Part shown: positions 47,616 to 59,057 of the stretch, piece after piece
How the letters are laid out: each line of letters starts with the position of its first letter
How positions within the stretch are numbered: the stretch's first letter is position 1
Assembly (NCBI GenBank): GCA_035771175.1
Contig: CM069608.1
Location: 13,420,019-13,484,018, forward strand
Source: Paratinospora sagittata
Lineage: Eukaryota; Streptophyta; Magnoliopsida; Ranunculales; Menispermaceae
DNA length: 64,000 bases
Direction of reading: 5' to 3'
The notes under the pieces: generated by a model
The model's input: the letters and a program-made list of their open reading frames with translations, nothing else
Told to the model about the DNA's origin: nothing
The model's database searches: none
Program-made: the position numbers and the translations under genes

Positions 47616-50508
47616 TGTGGTGACCCCGCACCCCGGACCACCAACCCCGCAGGGAATGGCGTGCGGAATGCCGAGGCGGGACGCCCGGCGTAGGCATCTA
47701 CGACCACTCCTCAACTCCCGTGAGGTGGTTGAGACCTTACAAGCCTTATCCCAAACAACGATATGATATCAAAAGGTATTAAACAAAACTACCCACCGTA
47801 TTAATCATCCAAGATAAGAGATAATCCATAAAAAAATGAACCATAAATAATAATCATAATCCCTACAGTCCATTAAAATTGACATACTCATAAAGTCCAA
47901 AATTGTGGGTACAAATAAACCGTCATATGCCCACATAGTCTATCTAACAAGTCCCAACTCACCCATACTACAATGTGGTAAGTGTTATAATTACATAATC
48001 CAAAATATAGTACTTCATAATTTAAAACACAATTCAATCAAAATGCCTCTCAACTCACATTGAGGCCTTGGATTCTCTCGCAGGCAAGGCCCTCAAGATA
48101 TGACTACTCCTTTGCCCTTATTCGGGACAGAAGGACCTGAAAGAGGAAAATGAGGGTGAGCCAACGATGCCTAGTGAATAGAATTCAAATATGCTATCAA
48201 TACTCATCAATAAAAACCATGTATGCATGTCAATGTGTAGCATGATTAAAAGCTCATAACATATAGATATCAAGCATTTATAATAAGTTCGATGCAAGTA
48301 AAAGTTTATCAATTTGGATCTACATTCCACATGCCTTGGGTTACTAGTACACGTCTATTTCACCGTGCCGTTGATCCCAATCATTTCCTTTCCTAAAACC
48401 CTCTTATGACAAGGTTAAGTCCCCTTATTAGCCAGATAGATGGGTCCAACCAAAGTCATAAGGTTTTCTCAAATCAATGCATCATTCAAAACATTAGAAC
48501 ACATTCATGCTTCCAAGATACAATATATATAAGTGATATGATGACATAAAAGATATAATCATAAATGAAGTCTACTCACAACCAAGCCTCGCGAGAGTAT
48601 TTAACCACACACGACCACCAAACCGAATCAACCCAATCAAGATCCTGAAACATACATCAATTTCTATGCTCAATCACATAGACATTACACATCAACCCTA
48701 AATCAGCCCACATATAAACAATAGGCCTAAATCCCATCTAATCCCATCATTCAACTCAAATCACATGACTTAGGCCTCTAATGCATAGTTCTCATACATA
48801 AACCATTCTATTAATCAAAAATACTGATTTTCAATTCTTTTAGGCATAAACATGCCCAAATTGGGTCACTTGATCTCAAGTAGGCCTAACCCATGATATG
48901 GTCACAACCACCAAATCAGTAGCATAATCAACTCTAATCATGCTTAATTAAACATAAGTTGCATCAATTCAATGATTCTAGGCCAAAAGCATCAAAAGCC
49001 CTAAAATATGAAATTTTCCATACTTAGGCCATATTGTCGATTTACACTAGGTCACCATGTTCAGCCATGTATATTACTAATTTTGCATCATGGGTTCATC
49101 AACAATGGCAACTAGGTCAACATAGTTGACATGCAAGCTATTTGGAAATGTCTAAGATCATATTCTAAATTTATGTCCAATACAAGCACCTTACCAATTC
49201 TTCATTTAATATTCTGTTCAGATGTATTAATCTACCAATAGAAATATGTAATCACAATATCAACCGTCCATATTGAAGTATGTGAAGAAACAAACCTTCT
49301 GTCCAAATTTCAGCCCAATCCAACGGTGGACCGAAAAGATATGTATCTTTGATGAACAAGTATCTAATCAGACAGTTTTTCCTTTCCTGCTGCAAATACC
49401 CAAACTCAGATGGCTATATCACACAAAATACTAAACGTATAAACATCTTTACCGTTCGGAATACAGAAATATCTGTTATAAACTACATATCCAAATTTGA
49501 TATCCATCCAACGGTAGAGTGAGGAGATCTATTAGTTTGACCGAAACGGAATGAAAAACCCAGAAATTCCGACCAGCTTCGTTTGAGAGGTTATATCTCT
49601 TAGAAAAAGCCTCCAATTAAGATCTCCACAGTTCAGAATGTAGAAATATCAGTTTTAAACGACATATCAAAATTTGGTAGCCATCGAACGGTAGATTTAG
49701 GAGATCTATAAGTTTGAGCGAAACGGTGCGAGAAATCCAGACTTTCCAACCAGCTTTGTTTGAGAGGTTAGATCTCTTAGACGAAACCTCTGATCAAGAT
49801 CTCCACCGACCAGAATGAAGAACCATAAGCTACGAACGTGCTGATAAAATTTGAGCTCAATCTGACCGTATGTTCCAAAGATCTACCTATTTGATGGAAA
49901 CGTCGCAGGGATCTTCCTCCTGCAACTCTCTCCTTCCTTCTCTTCTTCTTTCCTTTCTCTTCTTTTCTTTCTCTCCACTCACCTCTTTCTAGCAATTCCT
50001 TGATTCCCTCCTTGATTCTCTCCTTGATTCTCTCCTTGTTTTCCTCCTTGATTCTCTCCTTGTTTTCCTCCTTGATTCTCTCCTTGATTCCCTCCACTCA
50101 TTCTAGCACTTCCTTGAGGGCATGGGACACTTGTCCACTCTCATGCACCAACCTTCACATGTGTTGGTCTCATACTACCCATACCAACCACATGTATTTT
50201 AAATGTCCAATTCATTTAATACACCAAATTTTTAATTTCATTTATCCTTTTATTTAATCAATCCTAACCCATATCAATTCATGGTTTAATGAGCCCATGC
50301 ATAAATCATAACATATGCATTATACTTTAACTTAACATGACTCATATACAATTTATGATACATATATTTATATACATTATCAAGCATCAACTATACAATC
50401 ATTAAACAATCATCAAACAAACACCAAACATATCAAGACAACACATAGAGTTTGGGCAAAAATGCAATTGGGTTATGGGCTAGATGAAATAATTTTCGGG
50501 GCGTCACA
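47616..50508 (-). repeat. G2 5' LTR (right)
   Basis: 2,893 bp, TGTGGTGACC to GGCGTCACA on the + strand, followed by CATAA. About 99% like the left LTR apart from the extra unit there. Confidence 0.95.
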
Positions 50509-50739
50509 CATAACCTCCCTCTTGAACAATTCCTTGAGTCTAGTGGGAACTGGTTCCCTGTTAGTGGAAGTTGCTCCTTCACTTGAGGTCATTCTTTTGT
50601 TGAAAGGAAAATAAATTTGTGAAAGACAAAATAAATTCCTAACATTTTTAAGATTTATTCTTTGTCTTTTAGACAAAATTTTCGATTTTTCTCTTGATGT
50701 TTATGCCATCATAATTTTTTTTTTTTTTTTTTGCAATAT

Positions 50740-51289
50740 GATGTATATATATCGTATTCACATATAAATGAATAGACATATATATTTAATCATAACTATA
50801 TATATAATTTTCATAAATCAACTATATGTATATATTTAAAATTAAACTATATATAAATCATATATAGTTTTCTTAGATATATATTTAATGCAAATCTTAA
50901 CTATATATAATTCATATATATATATATAGTTCTAAAGATATATATATATATATATATATATATCTAATAACATTTTTCATTTATTTTTTTTTAATCAATA
51001 ATATGATATATATATATATATATCTCATATATACTAAGGTATATAGATATATATATTCAATCATAACTATACATATAGTTTTTAATAAATCATGACTATA
51101 TGTATATTTAAAACAAACTATATAAAAATCATATAGTTTTCTAGATATAAATTGAATATAAATCTCAACTATACATAATTGACATATGTATATATAGTTC
51201 TAGAGATATATATATCTAATAAAATTTTTCATTCAAAATTTTTCATTATCAACATGGTATATATATATCTCCTATATGCATAGATATAT

Positions 51290-51324
<35 letters not shown>

Positions 51325-51480
51325 ATCATAACAATATATATAGTTTTCATTAATCATAACTATATATATATTTCTAAACTATATAAAACTATATAGTTTT
51401 CTTAGATATATATTTAATACAAATGTGAACTATATATAATTTATATATATATATATATATATCTAATGAAATTTTTTCTT
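50740..51480. repeat. TA-rich tandem repeats (about 240 bp) in the G1 leader
   Basis: Three copies of a unit built from TTTAATCATAACTATATATA, AAACTATATA, TAGTTTTCTTAGATATA, AACTATATATAATT and TCTAATAA. They start near 50745, 50995 and 51245 and lie between ORF1 and the primer site. In G3 only a short TA remnant stands here (59985-60045). Confidence 0.75.
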
Positions 51481-51519
51481 CCCCTAATTTGGTGGATTTG
51501 GGCGGGCCGAGGACCGTAC

Positions 51520-51531
51520 GCTCTGATACCA
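51520..51531 (-). other. G1 primer binding site, initiator-Met tRNA type
   Basis: TGGTATCAGAGC on the minus strand, separated from the 5' LTR (51537) by five bases. Confidence 0.9.
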
Positions 51532-52850
51532 TTAAATGTCACACCCCGCCCGGACACGCCTAAACCGGCGGTACACTCTTGTACGGGGCGCGCATTTGGA
51601 ATAATAACAATGATAACAATAGAGTGCGCAGCAGAAAATATAATACACAGTACAAATTTGATTTCATTTAATTCAGAATATAATTTGTACATGAAACGGT
51701 CAAGGGAACATACTCTCCAAAATCCCCAATGAATCATATAAAGGGTACAAAATGTGAGTCTCATAACCTGCACCAAGTCCACCCTAATTTCCTATGAAAA
51801 ATTTTATAATAATGGAGTGAGCTTAACGCGTTCAGTGGGTAAATAGTTCGTGAGTATAACAATTAATAAAGCATACTTAAATATTAAATATCTTAAATAC
51901 ACATGTGAGCATCATAATCAATCAATATGTATATGCATGACACCGTCTCGTAATGGTTTGATGAACGTACATCGCCTAAGTTCACATACAGGTGTCCTTC
52001 CCGGGCGTAGCCAGGTTCTCACTGTACGTCCCTCCTCAGGAACGATGCTCTGGATTCACGTACTGATGTCCCTCCCCGGGCGTAGCCGGGTTTTCATGTA
52101 CCTCCCTCTCTAGAGAAATATAATGAATAGCGAGCAATGCTCCTAACTATTCTATGAGTCATAAACCATATACGTCCCTAGGTGGTGATATGTATGATGC
52201 CAATGCATGAACTGGTCTAGTCTACTGATCTGGTCTTTTCTTGACATTTAGACTGACTTTGGCAACGTCTGGTGATCCTTATCAGGGTCGGTATCACGAC
52301 GTGCAAGGATAGGACATTCAGTATTACATGTATAAGCTGATAGCTTTCAATAAGACCAACTAGATCAGTCCCCAGTTGAGAGGTGAGACACAAGGTCTGC
52401 TTAAATACTAATCGCCTATAGCAGCCCGCTGCCTCCCGTTCACTATTTAAAGTTACTGAGGACAAGACCGAGTCTAGTTGAGTCAGATTGACCACAAATC
52501 CGGCATTATAACAGTATAATACGTGAATTCCAAGTGTACAGGCATAAGTGCGACAATATAAACATTATATGACATAATGCAGTATAAATGAATAGTAGAT
52601 ATAATAATAACTGAATGTAAACTTTAATAAAAGTTATAAAACACGCAAACCTATGTTTCGTTCACCACCTTCAGATAAGAACTTCTTTTTCAGATCTGGC
52701 GCTTTCCTCCAGACAAAACTTCGTCGTACCGCACTGAGAGTCTCGGACAGAGAGTCTCAAAAGACTAAAAACTCAAAATGAGTGAAAAGATGAGGAAAAA
52801 TCACAATTTGGAGTGAATTTGGTGTGAAAAATGAAGAGGAGAGGGTTGGT

Positions 52851-52858
52851 TTATATAG
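52851..52858 (-). promoter_or_regulatory. TATA box of the G1 5' LTR
   Basis: CTATATAA on the minus strand, followed by a pyrimidine-rich leader (CCAACCCTCTCC) and directly preceded by the palindromic-unit array. It fits the core promoter of the element. Confidence 0.7.
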
Positions 52859-52866
52859 GGGTTTTG

Positions 52867-53120
52867 GCGCCTGGAAGTCCAGGCGGGCTGCCTGGACTTC
52901 CGGGCATGTTCCTGGACTTCCGGGCAGGCTGCCTGGACTTCCGGGTAGGCTGCTTCGACTTCCGGGCAGGCTGCTTCGACTTCCGGGCAGGCTGCCTGGA
53001 CTTCCGGGCATGTGCCTGGACTTCCAGGCGGGCTTCCTGGACTTCAGGGCATGTGCCTGAACTTCCGGGCGGGCTGCCTAGACTTCCAGGCATGTGCCCG
53101 GACTTCTGGGCACGCATGCC
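52867..53120 (-). repeat. Palindromic 20/21-bp unit array in the G1 5' LTR
   Basis: About twelve GCCTGGACTTCCGGGC-type units. The order of spacers and of variant units (for example GCTTCGACTTCCGGGC twice, 52950-52995) differs from the left LTR, so the array changed by unit gain or loss after insertion. Confidence 0.85.
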
Positions 53121-53683
53121 CAAATTGTTTTTTTTTTTGTGAAATACAGGGTATTACAAGAAAAATGTGATTTTCTTGAGAAAATTATATTTTCCCATGT
53201 TTGGGTGGCAAAAGAGGTGAGAAAAAAGTTTTAAATTTTTTTTTTCTGGGCCCACCATTTTCTCACCATAATTTTCTCAGCTAGGGGGGTGAGAAAAAAA
53301 AATCTCATGTGAACATTTTTTTTGTTCTAATTTGGAGAAGTTATAATTATATAACTGAATAACTAACTAATAACCAACTATGACAAAAATTTCTTATCTC
53401 TAACTAAACAATTCTCATGGTACATTTTCTCATGGTTGTTTACTTGTATACTTATAAGTATACAAAAATTATTTAAATTAGTGAGCCTTATTCATTTTAT
53501 TATAATATTTATTTTTATTTTCAAGAAATATTAAAGTTTAGCAAGTGTAAAAGAATATTTTGGGTTTTGTTTTTTATTCAAAATATTTATTTTATTTTAA
53601 TGAAAAATTAGAACTAAAAAAATAATTGTACGAAAATTATGCAGTTCAGTGGAGTTTATCCATTTTTTTAAATATTTATTTTT

Positions 53684-55051
53684 TGTCACACCCAGCCTGG
53701 ACGCTCTTAAACCGACAGAACACTCACAGGCGGGGTGCGAATGCATTATAACAATAACCAAGTACGCAGGTACACAATTGAGTGTAAGTCTGATTTCATT
53801 AATTTCAAAATATATATTTTTGTACAAAATATGATTGAGGGAACATCCTCCCAAAATCTCCCTATAATTAACAAGGATTACAAAATGTAGGCCCAAAAAC
53901 CTCCACCCAGTCCACCCTAACAACGAGGTGAGCTATTGCCCAGTGGGTTAAATAGTTCGTGAATATAACAACTAATAAAGGAAACTTCATAATCAAATAT
54001 CACATAAACACAACAAGCATCATAAACAGTACGACATATATGTATGCATGACACCATCTTGTAATGGTTCCATGATTGTACAACGCCCTGAGTTCACGTA
54101 CAAATGTCCATCCCTAGGTAAACCCGGGTTCTCATTGTACGTCCCTCCCCAAGGTCGTCGCCCTGGATTTACATACAGATGTCCATTCCAGGTAAACCTA
54201 GGTTCTCATTGTACGTCCCTCTTTAGGAAAATACCAAGAATAATGAGCATTACTTCTAACTATTTTGTGGATCATGAACCACTTACGTACTTAGGTGGTG
54301 TTTTTGTATGATGTCAATGCATGAGCAGGTCTGGTTTTTACTAACATTAGACAGGATTTTTGGCAGCGTTTGGTGATTCTTATTAGGTTAGTATCACCAC
54401 GTGTAAAGTTAGGATGTTCAGTATCACTTGTACAAGCGGATAGCTTTCAAATAAGACTAACCAGATCAGTATCCAGTTGAGAGGTGGGACACGAGGTCCA
54501 CTTAAATACTAATAGTCTAGAGCAGCACGCTGCCTCCCGTTCACAATTTAAAGTTACTGGGGACAAAACTAAGTCTGGTTGAGTTAGATTGACCAGTAAT
54601 CCGGTATAGTAATAATATAATACATGAACTCTAAATATACAAGCAATAAGTATGATAGGTATGAACATTATACGCAATTATGCAATGTAAATGAATAGTA
54701 GACATATTGATAAATGAATGTAAACTTTAATAAAAGTTATAAGACACACAAACCTATGTTTCGTTCCTCACATTCAGATAATTCATCCTTCTAGAACTGG
54801 CGCCTCCTCCAGAGCAGAACCACCTTGTACTGCGAAAAGAGTCTTTCAACAAGAGGAGAGAGAAAATCACAATGAGAGTGATGAACCAACAAGGAAAGCA
54901 AGAGAGAAGAGAGAGTGATTTGGTGTGAAAAAAAACAAAGGGGGGGCGCTCCTTATATAGGAAAAAGAATGCCCGAACCTTTGGGCGGGCTGCCCGAAGT
55001 TCAAATATATATATATATATATGTATTTGTGTGCAAACCTGAGGTATTACA
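53684..55051 (-). repeat. G3 3' LTR (left)
   Basis: 1,368 bp, + strand TGTCACACCCAG to GGTATTACA. CTATATAAGG on the minus strand near 54952-54961 is preceded on the element strand by a short palindromic block GCCCGAACCTTTGGGC (54971-54986) and an (AT)n run (55005-55021). Confidence 0.88.
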
Positions 55052-55601
55052 CTTTACCCCCCTTAAAGAAATTTTGCCCCCGAAATTCAGTCTGTGTAGT
55101 ATGGTTGCTATTTGAGTGGGATTCACCGCTGTCGTCATTAATTGCAAGATCAGAGTAGTGTCTGTAAGGCCCCTGAATAGTATTGTGGCCGGTGGAATCC
55201 TCAATATCATCAAACAACGAAGAGCAAATGGAGTCGGATTCATCCTTAGAAGGTTCCAACATTTGTCTCACAGATGGTGGCGTAGGGTACTGCAAGTTGC
55301 AACTTTTCAGGAGAGGTAGGTTGAGCGACAAAATGCTTTTTCGTGCAGTTGCCCAAATCCGGCCCCCTAGCAATTTTAGTAGGAGATCTAGCCAGGATGA
55401 GGGCACAGGTTTGTTTCGGGCCATATTCATACGGTAAAGCCATACGCGCTCTGGCGATAAGGATCGCTGCCGCAAAGGCGAGAGAGTTGGTGATGTAAAG
55501 AAGTTGTGGTTTGCATTAGAGTCTGAAGGAGTCTCCACTAGTTGCCAAGTAGGCCATGGAGTGTATGACTCATTACTCCTGTCTGTGCTATTTTCGGACA
55601 T
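55047..55601 (-). CDS. G3 ORF3, intact orphan gene between pol and 3' LTR
   Basis: About 184 codons from MSENSTDRSNESYTPWP to NFFKGGKV; the TAA is made by the first bases of the LTR (TGTAA), so the frame runs through the polypurine tract. An in-frame ATG two codons upstream (55607) is also possible. The product is hydrophilic, rich in Ser, Pro and Asn, with PLRQRSLSPERVW, PVPSSWLDLLLKLLGGRIWA and an acidic SKDESDSICSSLFDD. No recognised domain, signal peptide or membrane segment. It stays open although the neighbouring pol is full of stops, and it matches ORF3 of G1. Translation would need its own or a spliced mRNA. Function unknown. Confidence 0.55.
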   Translation of the reverse strand: MSENSTDRSNESYTPWPTWQLVETPSDSNANHNFFTSPTLSPLRQRSLSPERVWLYRMNMARNKPVPSSWLDLLLKLLGGRIWATARKSILSLNLPLLKSCNLQYPTPPSVRQMLEPSKDESDSICSSLFDDIEDSTGHNTIQGPYRHYSDLAINDDSGESHSNSNHTTQTEFRGQNFFKGGKV

Positions 55602-55759
55602 CTGCATAGTTAATTAAATAAATTAAGATATTGTAACAAAGTTCCATCATTTTATTGATAAGTGAAATAGTACAATGTATCGCATCATCGATTATTACTA
55701 TAAAACAATTTAGGGTATTTCAGTTTAATTATTTCTTTTAGTTCTCAAGTTGCTTCCTC

Positions 55760-58561
55760 TACTCTGTGGTGATCCCAGAGTACCTTAACAAATGGTATGC
55801 TACGTCGCCTTAGCTCTTGAGTTTTTCTATCCAGAATTTGTATCGCTCTCTCCTGATACTTATTTCCTTCTTCAACCAGAACCTCGACCGAAGGGATGAT
55901 ATGCGAAAGATCAGCATCGCAACATATCCTCTAAAATCTGGATCAACCATTCTGACTGCCCGTTAGTTTGAGGGTGAAAAGTTGTGCTTATGGTGATCCT
56001 GGAGCCCATTCTACTCTGGAAGCTTTGCCAAAACTTTGATGTGAATCGAGGGTCCCGATCAAAGACGATCGTGAGTGGTATGCCATGGAGGCATATGATC
56101 TCTCTTTCATACAATTCGGCAAGCTTGGCAGGGTTATCTGTGAAATTTATTAGCAAAAAGTGTGCAGACTTTGTAAGTCTGTCAATGATAACCCAGATAG
56201 CATCTTGCGCTTTATTATTTCGAGGCAAGGCCGTAACAAAATCTATTGCAATGTTTTTTCACTTCCATTCTCTAATAGGTAAAGGCTGGAGAGTCCAGAG
56301 GGAAGTCTGCATTCTGTCTTTGCTTGCTGGCAAGCGAGACATCGAGCAATGAAGTCTGCAATAGCCTTCTTCATTCCAGAAAACCAGAATTTTCGCTTGA
56401 CATCCTTGTACATCTTATCTCCCTCAGGATGCATAGCAAACCTCGAACGGTGCATTTCAGTGAGCACCTCTTTTCAAACTTGTGGATCATTCAGTTGATA
56501 GAGGCATTTTATGTAGAAATCGACCCTCTCATCAGAGACCGACCAGTGAGAAAGGTCCTGTCCGTTGAGTAGAAGTCATCCTCTCTCCATTAACATAGAG
56601 TCGTTAGCTTGAGCTGCTGAAATCTTTCGAATAAGCTCAGAGTTGGCTGACAATTGAGAGAGTCGTGATCTTCCTCCTTCCACGATGAGCTGCAGGTTAA
56701 AATTCTTCAACTCTGTAGCCAACTTCCCCATCTCGAAGTTAAGAGTGCAAGCAGCAACACAAGATTTTCTCCTTATGGCATCAATCACAACATTGGTCTT
56801 ACCCGGATGTATTGGAGTTGAAAGTCATAATCTTTTAAGAATTCCAACCACCCCCTTTGGCGAAGGTTTAGGTCTCTCTGAGTATAGATGTACTTGAGAC
56901 TCTTGTGATCCGAGAAGACCTCAAACCGTTCATCGTATAGGTAGTGACGCCATAACTTCAGTGCGAATACGACAGCTGCAAGTTCCAGGTCATGCGTTGG
57001 GTAATTACTGTCATGAATCTTTCATTGCCTAGAAGCACATGCAACAACCTGGTCTTCTTGCAATAGTACTTCACCTAAGCCTTAGAGATAGGCATCAATA
57101 TATAGTGAAAATCCAACTCCATTTCTTGGAGTGATTAGTACTGGTGTTGTCATGAGGCGCGTCTTCAATTCTTGAAAAGACGATTTACAGCCTAGATTCT
57201 AGATGAATCGCACGTCTTTCCGAGTGAGCTTGGTCATAGGTTTAACAATCTTTGAGAAATCCTTGATGAATCGTCTGTAGTAGCCAGCCAAACCAAGAAA
57301 CTCTGAATTTGAGTTACTGTGGTGGGCTGCTTACAGTTTAAAACTGTTTCAACCTTTGAAGGATTCACCTTAATGTCATTGCCTGAAACCACATAGCCTA
57401 GGAATTGAACTCGTTTTGCCCAAAATTTGCACTTACTCAACTTTACATACAATTGGTGGCTTCTCAAGGCATGGAGAACAATCCTCAGATGTATCTTGTG
57501 GTCTTCCTCAGTTGAAGAATATATCAAAATATCATCCACAAAGAGCACCACAAATCGGCCTAAGTATAATCTGAATATGTGGTTCATCAAATCCATGAAC
57601 GCTGCAAGTGCATTTGTTAGATCGAACGGCATGACCAAGAACTCGTAATGACCGTACCGACTTCTAAAAGCCATTTTATTAATGTCTGACTCTCTAATTT
57701 AGAGTTGATGGTAACCGGATCGTAAATCAATCTTAGAGAAGTACTTGGTATCTCTAAGTTGGTCGAACAAGTCATCAATCTTGGGTAATGGGTATCTATT
57801 CTTGATGGTGGCGTTATTCAACTTGCGATAGTCGATGCAAAGTCGTAACGAACCATCCTTCTTGCGAACAAAGAGAATTGGAGCGCTCTAGGGTAATGAA
57901 CTTTTCCTGATGAAGCCATTACTCTCCAACTCCTTCAGTTGTTTGTCCAACTCAACCAGCTCGACATTGGACATTCTGTATGGAGAAATTGAGATGGGTC
58001 CAGTCCCGGGTATGAGGTTGATCTCAAAATTGAATTCCTGAACTAGAGGTAGACCAGGAAGGTCATTCAGAAAAAATGTTGGGAATTTAGATATAACCGA
58101 GACATCATGTACCTCGAGAGGGTACAATGATGATGATTCATTGTCATCACCAAGGGATAAGGCTCGAAGCTGTGCTTTGAGGAGTGCAACAGTCGAGTTG
58201 TGTATCCATTCCTCATTCCCTGAATCTTGACAAGCTCTCTAGTAGGCAAGGATAATTGAACTTGCTTTTTCAAACAATCGATCTTTGCATTCAGAGATGC
58301 GAGCTAGTCCATGCCGATGATGATGTCAGAGTCTTCAATGTCCATCACAAAAAGATCTGTATAAATTATCTGTTCTGAAATTCGAAGTTCACATCGAGAA
58401 CACTTCAATTTCACGTCAGTACCAGATTCTAATGGTGATGAGACATAGATTGTGATGTCTATAGGTTTAGGATGCAACCCTAAATGCCTTACCAATGCAG
58501 AAGATATAAAGGAATGCATAGCACCCGAATCAAACAAGACATGCGCTATTGTATTGAACAA
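55760..58561 (-). pseudogene. G3 protease-pol, broken, with integrase deletion
   Basis: Protease HVLFDSGAMHSFISS (58304-58561; DSG kept). The RT start is at 57888-58127 ([19 protein letters not shown]), RT at 57234-57674 with [10 protein letters not shown], and an integrase zinc-finger piece at 56243-56467. The core piece 55911-56228 has [10 protein letters not shown] and TNGQSEWLIQILEDMLRC. There the sequence jumps from the core straight to DLSHIIPSVEVLVEEGNKY and a chromodomain-like QILDRKTQELRRRSIPFVKV, so about 190 residues of the integrase C-terminus are missing. Stops and shifts throughout. Confidence 0.85.
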
Positions 58562-59050
58562 GAAAAATATACTTTCGACTACATTGTTATCCAGGAGGGG
58601 GTGTTGAGCGATGGCAAACGCTCTACCTTATTGTTATTGTCCCTGGTTCTGCTGGCTCTGCCTGGGTTTGGCGTTAGCAGCAGGTGGGGCTTGTTGAACT
58701 GGAACTGCAGGAATAGGCTGCCGCGGTTGTTGAGGGTGGGGACAAACATTTCTTACATGACCCTGTTGGCCATAGTTGAAACACGTCAACTTCTGTTGTT
58801 GTGGCGCCTGCTGATGGTTTTGCTGGCCATGCTGATTGTGGTGCTATTGACCACCACCCCTGCCGTTACGGCCACCTCGGCCATGATTGCGAAAACCTTG
58901 ATGGCCAGGGTTAGACGCTTGAGCCATAGGTGCTGCTGCCTCACTCTTTTGTTCGGGGGCTGGGAGGGTTGGGTTGTGATTAAAGTAGGGCTTCTTCTTG
59001 TTGCCTTGTTTAGAAAATGTTGCAGGTCATTTTTTCCTATTCATTCTCTG
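58562..59050 (-). pseudogene. G3 gag C-terminal remnant
   Basis: Gln/Pro/Gly-rich debris with several stops and shifts. RAFAIAQHPLLDNNVVE before the protease matches the G1 RAFVIAQQPLPDNNVVEG segment. The zinc knuckle is not readable in one frame. Confidence 0.7.
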
Positions 59051-59057
59051 CTCCTGC

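Larger units (their letters stand above)
39729..50508 (-). mobile_element. Ty3/gypsy chromovirus-like element G2, young and nearly intact
   Basis: 10.8 kb with LTRs at 39729-42676 (3') and 47616-50508 (5') and the duplication CATAA (39724-39728 and 50509-50513). I saw roughly 30 differences between the 2.9-kb LTRs (about 1%), plus an extra copy of a roughly 56-bp unit in the left LTR. Contents: iMet primer site, gag-protease, RT-RNase H-integrase, chromodomain, polypurine tract. Only four coding lesions were found. It has no ORF1 or ORF3. It inserted into ORF1 of G1. Confidence 0.95.
30597..53158 (-). mobile_element. Ty3/gypsy element G1 with ORF1, gag-pol and ORF3
   Basis: 22.6 kb including the nested G2. 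LTRs are 30597-32192 (3') and 51537-53158 (5'), minus-strand ends TGTAATA...GTGTGACA. The duplication AGAAA lies at 30592-30596 and 53159-53163. Reading from the right: 5' LTR, iMet primer site, TA-rich leader, ORF1 (cut by G2), repeat spacer, gag, pol, ORF3, polypurine tract (TAAGGGGGGTAGAG, 32193-32206), 3' LTR. The first 300 bases of the LTRs differ by several percent, mostly transitions, so it is older than G2. Pol and the integrase end resemble chromoviruses (Tekay-like). Confidence 0.92.
51537..53158 (-). repeat. G1 5' LTR (right)
   Basis: 1,622 bp, + strand TGTCACACCCCG to TATTACA, followed by the duplication AGAAA. It contains the promoter and the palindromic array. Confidence 0.92.
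30408..53455. mobile_element. Inverted-repeat (MITE/foldback) element split by gypsy G1
   Basis: The sequence left of G1 (about 30468-30552: CTCATAGTTGTTTGGTTGAA to GTAACTTCTTCAAAT) is the inverted counterpart of the sequence right of G1 (about 53325-53425: ATTTGGAGAAGTTATAATT to CATGGTTGTTTAC). Both arms also carry GAGAAAA / TTTTCTC motifs around the insertion site. Outer limits and target duplication are not resolved. The arms total about 190 and 290 bp. Confidence 0.6.

Noticed and set aside
55047..58561. Endogenous pararetrovirus
   Set aside because: RT and integrase motifs are Ty3/gypsy, LTRs are present, and no movement or coat protein motif is seen.
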